Positions 1-11,299 of a stretch of 64,000 bases of DNA are shown piece by piece. Source of the stretch: Sipunculus nudus (Eukaryota > Annelida > Sipuncula > Golfingiida > Sipunculidae). The first letter of the stretch is position 1; each line of letters begins with the position of its first letter. The stretch covers positions 60,456,870 through 60,520,869 of the forward strand of contig CM049307.1 in the NCBI GenBank assembly GCA_026874595.1. The letters run 5' to 3'. Made by a program: the position numbers and the translations under genes. The notes beneath the pieces are model-generated. The model did no database searches, was not told the DNA's origin, and saw only the letters and a program-made list of their open reading frames with translations.

Positions 1-400
1 ATGCTTCAGTTAAAATCGAGATCTCGCTAGGCATAAAAAAAATACACACTTGAGATAAAACATACAGCTGTGAAGAATTGAAGATTGTGGTAAATGTTTT
101 AAATAAAAATCAGCATCTCACACATCATAAAAGAATACACACTTGAGAAAAACTGTACAAGTGTGCAGATTGTGGTAATGGTTAAATCGAAATTTAAGTC
201 TCACTTGGCATAAAAGAAAACACAGCTGGAGAAAAATCACACAAATATGAAAATTGTGGGAAATGGTTCAATACAAATGAGAATCTCAATATTAAAAAAA
301 AAGAATGTACACTGGAGAAAAACCATGAAAGAGTGCATTTGTGGTAAATGCTTCAACTAAGATTTACATCTCACTATTCATAAAAGAATACATTTAAAGA
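1..400 (+). pseudogene. Decayed C2H2 zinc-finger array (3' part)
   Basis: The stretch reads as several degenerate copies of the ~84-nt unit that encodes one 28-residue C2H2 finger. Remnants of the TGEKP linker (for example acttgagataaaac, acttgagaaaaactg, gctggagaaaaatc, cactggagaaaaacc) recur near 48, 142, 224 and 309. Each is followed by a Cys-x2-Cys region ending in a CGK-like peptide (gattgtggtaaatg) and by Leu-x2-His-x3-His remnants (catctcac...cataaaaga). Stops and small indels interrupt every frame and the linker glycine is often a stop or absent, so it cannot encode a working protein. The array presumably extends left of the window. Zinc-finger families of this Krueppel type expand strongly in some molluscs. 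A poor terminal exon of a live gene cannot be fully excluded. Confidence 0.75.
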
Positions 401-1700
401 GTCATATATACAGGTAGGGCTTCAAATATACACATGGTCCTCTGTAGACATGTCAAGGTCTGCTTCAGTGATGTAGGACTCTAGTCTGGACGTGTACCCG
501 AGGATCATGGACTCCGACTCGAGTGAAAAACCTCTTGATCACTGTTTTTATGTAAAATTATATATAGCTTCTGTTAGTCGGGTGAATCGGATTACTGTAT
601 CACTGCAAATGGGGGCCACAGTGAGAATATATTCTGCTGTCAGCCATCAAGAGGACTTTGCTGGAACGTAATCTGAAATAATTATCCCTTAGGTTTTAGG
701 GTTACAAAGATAAACTTAGTCTTACTGATCTAATTAAATAAAATTAAAAAAGCGTCCGATATGGAGACGCAAACCCTGAACTCGTTATTGCGTTATTCCT
801 TGGGACATTTTAACTGAAAATATATTGAAAAACGCCCTGGACATCGTGGCTTTGCTGTCCATGACTATTAACATAAGAACAACCATGTCGTCCACAACCC
901 CACTGAGGTTAGAATGACCTATTTCGAGGTCCGGTAAAGGTCGGCCCATTTTGTGGCGTCATGAGCAGGCATTACATTTTTAGGGCAGAGGAGAACGTTG
1001 GGCATTAAATGTATAAGGAAAAGTATATTGGTTCCAGATGGTTGGAGACTATAGTAAACTTCAGAAGCTGGTCTGTAGCGGAAAAACGAGATACTGAACC
1101 CCTGGTTTTTCTGGAATAAAAATAAAAATTTCAGGTGTTGATCTTGAGTTTGATGTATATCATGATGCCAAACACTCGATAGAAAAAAACTTTACCATTG
1201 CACCAAACATGTGCACCTTGTATGATAATAAATAGGGCTTGGAATTACGTCCCTCTAACCTTGATGTAAGTTAGTTTAATGACACCTTTCAGGGAAACGT
1301 CGCCTGTGACGTAACGGTTCATGTTCGACAGTTGGCCGTATGGACGCATACAAAAAGTGCAAGTGGTAAGAATATACCATAAAAGCCCATAAAACACTCA
1401 TTCTGGGAATATTTATGCTTGGATTTTCACGAAAAATTAAACCTCGTGAACACTTTCACAATACCCACTATATGATCAATTTCAATAACATCCGTGATAC
1501 CGTATCCAGGTATCGTCCGGAAATGCACAGGATCGCAAAAGCAATAATCCTGTAGCGTATTGTACATTACAATAATAGTTAGGTCTCTCGGTGCATCGAC
1601 TTCATAGTTCACCCTGTAAAGCTGGTGCTTCAAGGACGTAACCTGGGTGATGTGACGTTATTTCGTACAGACATTACATATCACCACAACATCTACTGGG
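401..1700. other. Intergenic, no gene recognised
   Basis: Only short ORFs without recognisable similarity are present. No splice-bounded coding segment or named repeat could be supported here. Confidence 0.4.
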
Positions 1701-1703
1701 TCG

Positions 1704-2342
1704 GTGGCACCCCCAGGTACCACTTCGGAGTTTGACATGGCAACCGCTACACACCCAGTAACTGCCGCTTCACTGACTATCAGTACAGTGGGGTCAGCCA
1801 ACCAGAAGCCATGTGCTCAAACATTTGCGTATATCTATGACAGTGTGACAGAGGGTGCCTTTGAGCCACCGGTGGCCCCTCTTTTCCACCCGAACGAATG
1901 TCCATTCTCGAAAAGCTAGCCGACAATTTCAAGGGCTCACCCGTTACAAATCCAAAACTCGTCAGCGAAACCCAAACGTTCCTTACTTCATCAGACTCGG
2001 GAGAAGCTGCAGCAGCAGATAATATCAAACTAACCCAGCAGCGTTCCCCCTCCTCCTTAGAATCAAAATCTTCACCACAAGGAACTGTCTTCAACAAGAA
2101 AAGACTTGACCCATCATTTAAACAAATTATCTTCCACCTTGGACAAAACCCTAAACAGCCAGAACAATAAATTAGACATTTGCATCTCTCATCTTTCCAC
2201 CATATCGCATAATATAAACCAAAAGAACACGTTTGTCAGCTCTCTTCAATCCCGCTTGTACGTTTCCCATGCAAAAGATCAATTCATAAAAGCAGTCGCA
2301 CCTCTACATAGGCACCAACCATCGTTTAATCCAAAATGTTAA
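1704..2342 (+). pseudogene. Chain of overlapping ORFs, probable frame-broken gene of unknown family
   Basis: Three ORFs follow one another on the plus strand: 1704-1919 (frame 3), 1898-2170 (frame 2) and 2106-2342 (frame 3 again). They overlap by 22 and 65 nt. The composition is more protein-like than the surroundings: the first is Thr/Ala/Pro-rich, the second Ser-rich with charged residues, and the third Asn/Gln/Ser/Leu-rich with a heptad-like pattern suggestive of a coiled coil. The frame leaves and then returns, as expected from two compensating small indels in one older reading frame. The base composition (many CAA, AAC, TCN codons) differs from the AT-rich flanks. I do not recognise the protein. 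A decayed retroelement structural ORF is one possibility, without direct support. It could also be fortuitous overlap. Confidence 0.3.
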
Positions 2343-2850
2343 CAAACAGAGAAATTGTTTTTGCAAGCAGTTAATGTTATGGATCCAAAACTTTTGCAGC
2401 CTCAAATTCAGTTTTAATTGAATTTTGTATATATGAGATCATCCTCTTTCTGTTGATGCTCATGTTTTCTTTTTAGTCTCACAGGGTAGATTAGCTTATA
2501 ATAACAGAGTGAATTAGTCATATAGTCAGAAGATTCAGTGTAGGGCTTAATTTAATCTAGGGTATTTGTAAGAAAAAAGACATGTCAGATAAATGAACGA
2601 TTGGAAGTTGTAAACCTTGGTAATATTGCTTAATTGGGTTATGTCCAGAAAACTGGTCCACTTCTGGTCATTTATTTTTGATAGCTGTATTGACGACTAG
2701 TACAGGATAATTGAAGAGTTACTAAGCCGTGTAATTATCTGTGTCTGCGGTAGACACAAGTGTGAAGTTCTGCGTAATATGTGGCAGTGTTCCGGGCCTG
2801 TCACTGAGTTATAATAGGGTGATTATAGCTTACGAATGGGTCGCCCTTTG
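2343..2850. other. Intergenic, no gene recognised
   Basis: AT-rich sequence between the broken ORF chain and the dispersed element. Nothing recognisable. Confidence 0.4.
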
Positions 2851-5800
2851 TTTTTAGCTCAGCTGACTGTAAGTCATATGAGCTATAGTCGTGGTCCTTT
2901 GTCCGTCGTCCGGCCGTCCGTCCGTTAACAGGGCACGTTTTAAAACCATTGGACCTATGTTTCCAAAATGTTGCATACCATTAGAAGTCCCCGAAATCTC
3001 CTACCATACCAAAAATTAGGTCATTAGGACTTCAGTCCTTCGAGATATTAAGGAAAAACCTCCATTTTCCATTAAAAAGCCATTATTACACTTCAAGGCT
3101 GCCTAATATCAAAACCACTGATCTGTTTTTGATCATATTTAGTATTCATATTCTTCCATACATATATTATGAACATACCAACAATTAGGTTAGTATTAGG
3201 TATTATTATGAAGTTATGGGCCCAGATATAATGCAATTTTTAAAAATTCAATAAATATATTTACTCACCTAACATGAGAATTGCTGAAGCTGGAGACTTT
3301 TATTCAGGAATATAACTTTATTTAATCAAGATTCAATTTTTAACCCAAAATTAGATCTGAATTTTGCAAATTTTCAAAGTTATAAGCATAAATAAAAAAT
3401 CAATACCTTAAATTTTGTCCAACTTTGGCAATGGCACATTTTTTCCCTGTAAGCACTGTTGATTTAATTTTCACAGCATACATACATAAGGATTGAATCT
3501 TTTAAAATCTGAAATTTCAAAGGAATTGATCGAAAAGAGTAGCTTTTATTCAAGTTTTGCATACACCATGTCAAGTGTCGTTTACATCTAGCCCACCTAG
3601 TAACACAGCCTTCACTTGCATTATGTAACCCACCCCAGGCAGCTTGCCTTGGCCCAGCTTGGCCACGACTAGCAGGCTTCCACTCTGCCCTGCACTCCCC
3701 CCCCCCCCCCCCAGATGGTGCATTAACTAGATGAATGTTATAATTTTCTGTATTTTCTTTTATTCTTGGCTATGCTACATTTTAGATTTTGTATTGTACC
3801 ACCAGGGTTACAATGATTAAAGTGCACATATAATTGTGTCCACAAAGTGGTGCATTGCTATGAAAGTGTGGATGTTTATCAGACAAGTAAATTCTTACTT
3901 CAGAAGAGTATAAACTTCACCAGGTGTGAAATTGACTATTAATTCTAGTTATAAATAAAAGCCGAGATAGTAATTAGCACAACCAACAGTGTGAATATTT
4001 TATTGTATGTATTTGTTTACTATGTTTTAGACTGCCGCCGCGTTTGTTTCCAGAGAACTCCTCTGAGACTACTGGACAGATTTTTCCGAAACTTACACAA
4101 ATTATCGGGTCACATGTGAACTGGTGCCTAACCAAGTGAACTTGACCTCTGTCCTTTCGTCTCTGCCCAGCGTCCGTTTGTGCGTCTGTTTCTACACATA
4201 AACCCATATATCTCGGGAACCGTTTGCCCGATCCGGAAAAAATTTTGCACAAATGTAGCCCTGAAATAGCTTTATAACATACACAACAAAAGGTGGCGCC
4301 ACCTGCAACCATGTTTGCACAGTGTCCATCTGTTTATTTGCCTGGGGTTAAAATCACTCATATCTCTGCAGTGGTTTGACTAATTCACCTAAAATTCGGC
4401 ATGCGTATACATCCTAGATAGCTTTCTCGATTTTATGACAGGTGGCGCCACCTACATTCACGGTAACGCTCCACACATAAACCCATATATCTCGGGAACC
4501 GTTTGACCTATCCGGAAAAAAATTTGAACACAAATGTTGCCCTGGAGTAGCTTTATAACATACACAACAAAAGGTGGCGCCACCTGCAACCATGTTTGCA
4601 CAGTTTGCCATCTGTTCATCTGCCTGGGGTTAAAATCACTCATATCTCTGCAGTGGTTTGACTAATTCACCTAATATTTGGCATGGGTATACATCCTAGA
4701 TAGCTTTCTTGATTTTATGACAGGTGGCGCTACCTACATTCACGTTAACACTCCACACATAAACCCATATATCTCGGGAACGGTTTGACCGATTGGGAAA
4801 AAAAATTTTTGCACAAATGTAGCCCTGGGAATGCTTTATAACATACACAACAAAAGGTGGCGCCACCTGCAACCATGTTTGCACAGTTTGCCATCTGTTC
4901 ATCTGCCTGGGGTTAAAATCACTCGTATCTCTGCAGTGGTTTGACTAATTCACCTAAAAATCGGCATGCATATACATCCTAGATAGCTTTCTTGATTTTA
5001 TGACAGGTGGCGCCACCTACATTCACGTTAACGCTCCACACATAAACCCATATATCTCATATCCCATATAAAACCCATATATCTTGGGAACCGTTTAACC
5101 GATCCGGAAAAAAAATTTACACAAATGTAGCCCTGGGATAGCTTTATAACATACACATCAAAAGGGTGGCGCCAGCTGCAACCATGTTTGCACAGTGTCC
5201 ATTTGTTCATCTGCCTGGGGTTATAATCACTCATATCTCTGCAGTGGTTTGACTAATTCACCTATGCGTGCGTGTACATCCTAGATAGCTTTCTTGATTT
5301 TATGACAGGTGGTGCCACCTACATTCACGTTAACGCTGCAGACATCCTAGCTCACATCTCGGGGACCAATCAGGAAAAAAAAATACACAAATGTAGCCCT
5401 TGGATAGCTTTATAACATACACAAAAATGGTGGTGCCACCTGCAGCCATTTTTGCACAGCGTCCATCTGTTTGTCTGCCTTTGGTTAAAATCACTCATAT
5501 CTCTGCAGTGGTTTGACCAAATTACCTGAAATTCAGCATGCTTATACATCCCGCATAGTTTTCTTGATTTTATGACAGGTGGCGCCACCTACATTCACGT
5601 TCACGCTGCAGACATCCATGCTTATATCTCCGGACTCATTCAACCAATCAGGAAAATTTGTTTACACAAATGTAGCCCTTGGATAGCTTTGTAACATACA
5701 CAAAAATGGTGGCGCCACCTGCAGCAATTTTTGCACAGCGTCCATCTGTTTGCCTGCTGTGGGATAAAATCACTCATATCTCTGCAGTGGTTTGACTTTT

Positions 5801-6705
5801 CCACATGAAATTTTGCTTGTGTATATATCTTGGACAGTTTCAAATAACAGGTGGCGCCACCTACAATCATGTTTATGTGGCAGAGATCCATTCTAATATT
5901 TAACACATGTAACTCTATATCCTCTTGCCACTCAATCCATGCCTTACTTCACCCGTCCTTCTCTCATTTTGGCGGATACACGTAGTCGCTTGTCGACTAC
6001 CCGTCTTCTAGTTTGAAAAGATGTTTTTATTTTATCAAATTTACTGAATCTTTTATTTTATTTCGGTGAATAAAATTAAGCATGTACTGATAACTCCAAT
6101 GTGCAAAACTTTTAAATAGTAATTTAAGGAATAATCTTTTAGATGCCATGTTGTGGCATTATTTTCTTTTAATTTCAGATTAAACATTTGTGATTTAAAT
6201 ATAATAAAATATATGTGTATGCATAATATGACCCAATATGAGCTGCACTCTGGATATATAATGATTCTAATATTTTAACTTATATTTTCTGTTTATTTTA
6301 TTACAAATTTATAAAACTTGTAAATAAAAAAAAATGAATCAGATAAAAACTATTAATGGAAAAAGTGGATATGGTAAAAAAAATAGGCTTATTTATAAGA
6401 TGCATTATTCCCTTGAAAGTGAAATAAAGGTATTAGTCCATTCTGTCCACTTGCCTGTCCATCTGTAAATCTTTTATATGCATCACAGTATCTTAACACT
6501 TTTACTGTTATTCTTCATGACAGCCTTGTCAGAGTATTAGTTTGCAATCATATATTTAGAACTTTACTATAACCCAAGTAGGAGGGCCCCTTTCCTCTAA
6601 GGTTCTCATATGCTTTTATAAATGAAAAACATTACAATATAATATTTTGCATTTGCCAAAATTTCAAACTTCAGCTGAGCGCCGTGACCCATGGGTCCCT
6701 TGTTA
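2851..6705 (+). repeat. Large dispersed element of the AGCTCAGCTGA family, overlapping a satellite block
   Basis: The left end reads tttttagctcagctgactg, followed by a GTCCGTC-rich run (2895-2930). The right end reads cttcagctgagcgccgtgac and then atgggtcccttgtt. The two ends carry an inverted AGCTCAGCTGA/TCAGCTGAGC motif. The body around 2940-3560 closely matches 54060-54770 and 54790-55500, for example the stretch around cttaaattttg and atttaattttcacagca. The same left end recurs at 50366 and 53979, and the same right end at 9047 and 57511. It has no ORF of any size, so it is non-autonomous. A 16-nt C run lies at 3697-3712. The superfamily is not known to me. Confidence 0.65.
3985..6010 (-). 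mobile_element. Satellite-bearing element, inverted copy (about six ~280-bp units)
   Basis: Read on the minus strand this is the same element as 41880-43045 and the core of 19284-21946. The start hairpin GTAGTCG-loop-CGACTAC is perfect at 5982-6000. A tandem array follows whose GGTGGCGCCACC boxes at 4292, 4573, 4856, 5165, 5429 and 5708 are spaced 264-309 bp. The end segment with cgcggcggcag is near 4030. Every unit contains a second GGTGGCGCCACC box (for example near 4441, 4722, 5004 and 5579). The short ORFs in the array are repeats of one another in shifting frames and are not genes. It lies wholly inside the dispersed element 2851-6705. Confidence 0.75.
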
Positions 6706-6710
6706 TGCAG

Positions 6711-7251
6711 AGAAGTGGCAATGATGGGCTGCCACTATAAAACGCTATGGCTGGTGTTCTCTATTTGGCCAATGGAGAAAGCCATAACGGGTCCTTGGTT
6801 TGGGTGGGAGGTGGTGGTTTATGGTACTTCCAGGTTCCACCCATGTAAAGAGACTTAGCAATAATATCAATAAAACATCTTACCTTATCAGCTAATTAAT
6901 TTAACAGATTCTAAACTTTAAAGATCTTAATAAAATTAATTAAAGCAATTACATAGTAAATATCCAATTGTCCCAGCAAATTTATTTAGAAAGGGAAGGT
7001 TATCTAAAGGCATTAATGGAAGATTTTGGAGCAAGAACAGTGAGTCATATTATGTGAATAAAGTAATATAGAATCTTAAGTAGGGGGTATTGTTACAGAA
7101 TGTAATTAGATGTTTTCCACTTAAATGTTTAATTACACTTTATTCTCGATGCAGAGCTAAAGTTTTGGTACATACGCATCTTGTCTTTTTATAGCATTAT
7201 ACATGTGTATTTCGCATATGCATATAAATGTCTTAGAGAACTTGACATAGA
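6711..7251. other. Spacer between two dispersed elements
   Basis: AT-rich, no gene or named repeat recognised. Confidence 0.4.
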
Positions 7252-9083
7252 TTTTCAGCTCAGTTGATGAGCTATAGCGATATCTCTTTGTCCGTCGTCC
7301 GTCTAGCTGTCCGTCTGTCTGTTTGTCTGTTAACCAGGCACAAATCGTAAGCGCTGAACTTTGAATCTTGTAACTTGACATCCAGGGATGTCCATGAAAA
7401 TCTTGGAATCCTGGAAATTTGATACAAAAGTTCAAGTATCTAAACAACAAATCCAATAATCACCATGATTCTTTGCATGCATATTGATCATGGAGAGTTT
7501 CATCAGTTCCTGCAGACTGGTTCTTTATTTTTGAGACCTTTAGAGATGCGATCGTCTGTTAACAGGTAACTGCTGGACCTGGAATCTTCTAACTTGATAC
7601 CCAGGGAATTCCATGAAAAATCTCCTTTGAAACCTGATATTAGGTCTCTGTTACCCATATCCTTTGAGCTATGGCACTCCAAAGTGCAGCTCAGAATAAT
7701 GGAAAATTTGATACAAAAGCTGAAGTATCTGAACAACTAATGCAGAGATCACCATAATTGTTTGCATGGATAATGATCATGGAGTGTTTCATTAGTTTCT
7801 GCAGCCTGGGTGCGCCATCTCTATTTTTTCGATTTTTTTACGAATTTTTTTCTCTATTTTTGAAACCTTTAAAATGTGGACATCTGTTAACAAGGCACAA
7901 ATCATAAGACTGGACCTAGAATCTTCATTCTTGACATTCTGAGAGGCCAAAAAAAGTCTCCATGGAAATCAGAAATTAGGTCTCTGTTACCCATTTCCTT
8001 CGTTCGAGCTATGGGCCACCAAAGTACCCCCCAGAATAGTAAAAAAAATTCATAAAAAAACTTCAATATCTGATTAACTACATCACTGATGGTCATGATT
8101 TTTGGCATACATATTGATCATGAGATGTTTCATCAGTTCCTGCAGACTGGTGGCGCCACCTATATTTTTCAAATTTTTACATTTTTTTATCTATTTTTGA
8201 GACCTTTAAGGATGTAGTTATCTGTCAACAGGGTTCAAATTGTAACGACTGGACCTAGAATCTTCATTCTTGACACACAGGGAGACCCATGAAAAGTCTC
8301 CATAGAAACCTGGAATTAGGTCTCTGTTACCCATATCCTTTGAGCTATGGCACTCCAAAGTACAGCTCAGAATAATGGAAAATTGATACAAAAGCTGAAG
8401 TATCTGAACAACTAATGCAGAGATCACCATAATTGTTTGCATGGATATTGATCATGGAGTGTTTCATCAGTTTCTGAAGCCTGGTGGTACCTCATGTATA
8501 TGTTCGGGCTTCTTTTTCGAATTTTTTATCTCTATTTTTGAGACCTTTAAAGATATGAACATCTGTTAACAGGGCATAAATCATAACAACTGGACCTAGA
8601 ATCTTCATTCTTTACACACAGGGAGACCCATGAAAAATCTCCATAGAAACCTGAAATTAGGTCTCTGTTACCCATATCCATTAAGCTGTATGGCTCCAAA
8701 ATACCCCCCCCCCCCCCCCCCAAATAATGAAAAATTTGACACAAAAACTCCAGTATCTCAATAACTAACCTGAAATTAGGTCTCTGTTACCCATATCCTC
8801 CATGCTATAGGGCTCCAAAGTATCCCTCAGAATAATGTAATTTTGCATGGATATTGACCATTAAGTCTTTTTATTAGTTTCTGCAGACTGGTGGAGCCAC
8901 CTGTAATTTTTTAAGGTTTACGCATTTTTTCTCTATTTTTTAGATATATTAATACAGACACAATCTCAGCCTGTTTGATGCTTCAGTTGAATGGGTATAT
9001 ACTTCCATTCAGATGATAAAATTTCCTTTTGCAAATCTCTTCCCAGTCAGCTGAGCGTCATGACCCATGGGTCACTTGTTTTG
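7252..9083 (+). repeat. Dispersed element of the AGCTCAGCTGA family with internal ~335-bp tandem repeats
   Basis: The left end is ttttcagctcagttgatgag, followed by a GTCCGTC-type run at 7290-7330. The right end is gtcagctgagcgtcatgacc, then atgggtcacttgtttt. The body holds about four direct repeats of ~320-340 bp, marked by gagacctttagagatg-like sequence at 7539, 7861, 8199 and 8539 and by ggtctctgttacccatatcc near 7648, 7979, 8319 and 8660. A GGTGGCGCCACC box lies at about 8151. The C run at 8704-8721 sits where sister units have only five or six C, so it is a local slippage expansion. All ORFs are repeat shadows. Confidence 0.65.
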
Positions 9084-9089
9084 TGTACT

Positions 9090-9590
9090 ATTCACATTTT
9101 ATAGGGATAAAGACACATTTAAACTGGGAATTTATACAATTAGCCCATCATGCATAACAAACCTTTGTCTTAATAAAGAAGCGTACCGAGATCATGATGG
9201 GTTTTCTCCCTTTACAGACACGGAACTAATTAAGAATCCCACCAAAGTGCATATGTGGGGTGGTGAATAAAATGTACTCTCAGATATATTAAACATTTTA
9301 GTTACCTTTAGTGGGCTTATGACGAAATAAGCGATCGCTCGTTAGGGTCTTTACGATCGAGATCAGCCCTCTGGTTCAGCCTGCTCGGGGCTTTGTGGGT
9401 GTAGGTGCTGTTGCTTTCCTTGGTCACCGATGCGGATAAAACGGTGGCGGCCCTCCGCGGTTCCATGTTTGGCTTGGTTACATCACGTCTATTGGCTCAT
9501 CAAAATAATGCTTAAGGAGCGCGCAGGGCTGTGGTCTTGACTATTGTAACCTGTATATCCTCGACTAAGCAAGAAACATCTTCAGTCAGT
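9090..9590. other. Unassigned, locally GC-richer stretch
   Basis: Positions 9320-9530 are richer in CpG than the flanks (gcgatcgctcg, ggcggccctccgcgg). No ORF of interest and no identified promoter context. A gtcagtcagtcagtc tetranucleotide run lies near 9585. Confidence 0.3.
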
Positions 9591-9599
9591 CAGTCAGTC

Positions 9600-11080
9600 C
9601 TGGTGGCAACTGCACAACCAGAATATGGGCGGGCTATAAGAGACTACGAGTGTCCGTCGAATCAAAGGGGCAGGAATTAGTCGAGGCATGGAATTCTCCT
9701 GACGTGACAGCCCTCCCGATTTCTGTCATTAGAGATGCCAAAATATCGAAGAGGCATAGGCAGGCACCACAAAAGAATTAAAAGTGTTTCTGTTTATGGC
9801 GCCACAAGTCTTTGTAGGAGATAACGCAATATATGCTAAATTGGACATACAACATTTAGGCTCTTACGTCAAACCCCTCCTGAGATATGTGTAATTTTAC
9901 GCATAGATTGGCAACATGAAAGAAGGTTTTAGTTGGAGCCACTAGTCTTGCATGAGAAATAAAGCTAATCAAGATCTATGTCCTTAAAAAAACTTATGCT
10001 GATACATTAATTCACCCGTATACTTTGGATTTCCACTGAAAAGAGACCAACGCTTGGTTGTTATGTGTAAACAATTGTAGTTGGCGCCACTAGTCATGGG
10101 TATAAAATCAAGCTATCCAAGATCTACGGCCTTATAAATTTTCAAACTAATACCTCACCACTCCTGGGAGAAGTACATTCATTGGTTACACAAAACGTTA
10201 TTGTAGGTGGCGCCACCTGTCATGTGTACGAGAAAGCTATTCAAGATAGAGTGAACAGCCAATAATCACAGGCTGATGCAATATACCACCCCTGAGATAC
10301 ACATGTGCGATTTTCGTCGAAAACAAACGCACACGCTTGAGTGCGATGTGTAAACAATTGTAGATTGCGCCGGCGTACATCTTGGGTATACAATAAAGCT
10401 ATCCAAGTTAAGATGTCACTTTGATAAGTCAAACCACTCCTGAGATGTGTTAATTTCACCAGAAATTGATGCACGTCACATGGACATCATGCAAAAACGG
10501 TTGCAGGTGGCACAACCAGTTCTGGATATGAGGGAAAAAACTATCTGAGATATATGGGCATGCAACACTTCATGCCAATACATTGAACCACTCATGAGAA
10601 ATATGCATTAATTCTTTGATATTGAGATTATAGGTGGTACCACGTACAATGGAGAATTGTGTACGAGAAAGCTAGCTAAGATGGATTGACATGCAAAATC
10701 ACAGGCTGATACTTTAAACCCCTCCCTAGATATGTGTGATTTTCATCCGTAACAGATGCTTAGATTGACACCACATGACAACAATTGCAGGTGGCGCTAA
10801 CCGTCTCGTGAACGAGAAAAAGCTATCCAAACTCCATGGAAGAGCAATATTTATGGTTGATATATCAAACCATTCCTGAGATATGTATGATTTCCATGTA
10901 TGTACCCCCAGTCTCAGTTAGGTATCAGTTCCCATTGGACCCGATAAGATCAAGCCTGCGGTTTCAGAGGATTTCTTCCAAGACGAACGCCGGCGGTGAA
11001 CTCGTTTCAATGGATACGAAAGTAGGACTAAAGCAGGACTCAGTTTCCATGTGGATAGTATCTTTCACCACCACCAAAAT
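9600..11080 (+). repeat. Diverged satellite-bearing element, monomer spacing ~125-157 bp
   Basis: Degenerate GGTGGCGCCACC boxes occur near 9797, 9933, 10082, 10207, 10355, 10505, 10632 and 10789. Between them lies a recurring sentence resembling the satellite half-units: a conserved agctatccaagat-like segment, a CAAACCnnTCCTGAGATATG segment and a short A-rich spacer. The tail (gttcccattgg..., gaacgccggcggtgaa near 10930-11000) resembles the end segment gaacgcggcggcagagga of the copy at 42995-43020. It is the most divergent copy in the window, so probably the oldest. The ORF at 10836-11117 is a product of this repeat. Confidence 0.55.
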
Positions 11081-11208
11081 GCTGGTCATTTGGTTACTAG
11101 CTAACAAAAGAAAATAGCAAGATTGTGAACAGCTCAGAACATCAGCACAAATTGACTTTATTTGCATTCAGAGCAGCCTTGCAAAGTTTTTGATGGCAGA
11201 TGATATTG

Positions 11209-11210
<2 letters not shown>

Positions 11211-11277
<67 letters not shown>
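11211..11277 (+). repeat. (TC)n microsatellite
   Basis: Near-perfect TC dinucleotide run of about 67 bp, directly right of the diverged satellite block. It creates artefactual Arg-Glu and Ser-Leu ORFs on the two strands. Confidence 0.95.
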
Positions 11278-11280
<3 letters not shown>

Positions 11281-11299
11281 GGATCACTTGCATAAAAGC

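Noticed and set aside
3974..5906. Series of 60-112-codon ORFs with repeated peptides such as MVAGGATFCCVCYKA on the minus strand
   Set aside because: They are the satellite unit read in shifting frames; 278-283 bp is not a multiple of three and stops occur in every unit. No evidence of translation.
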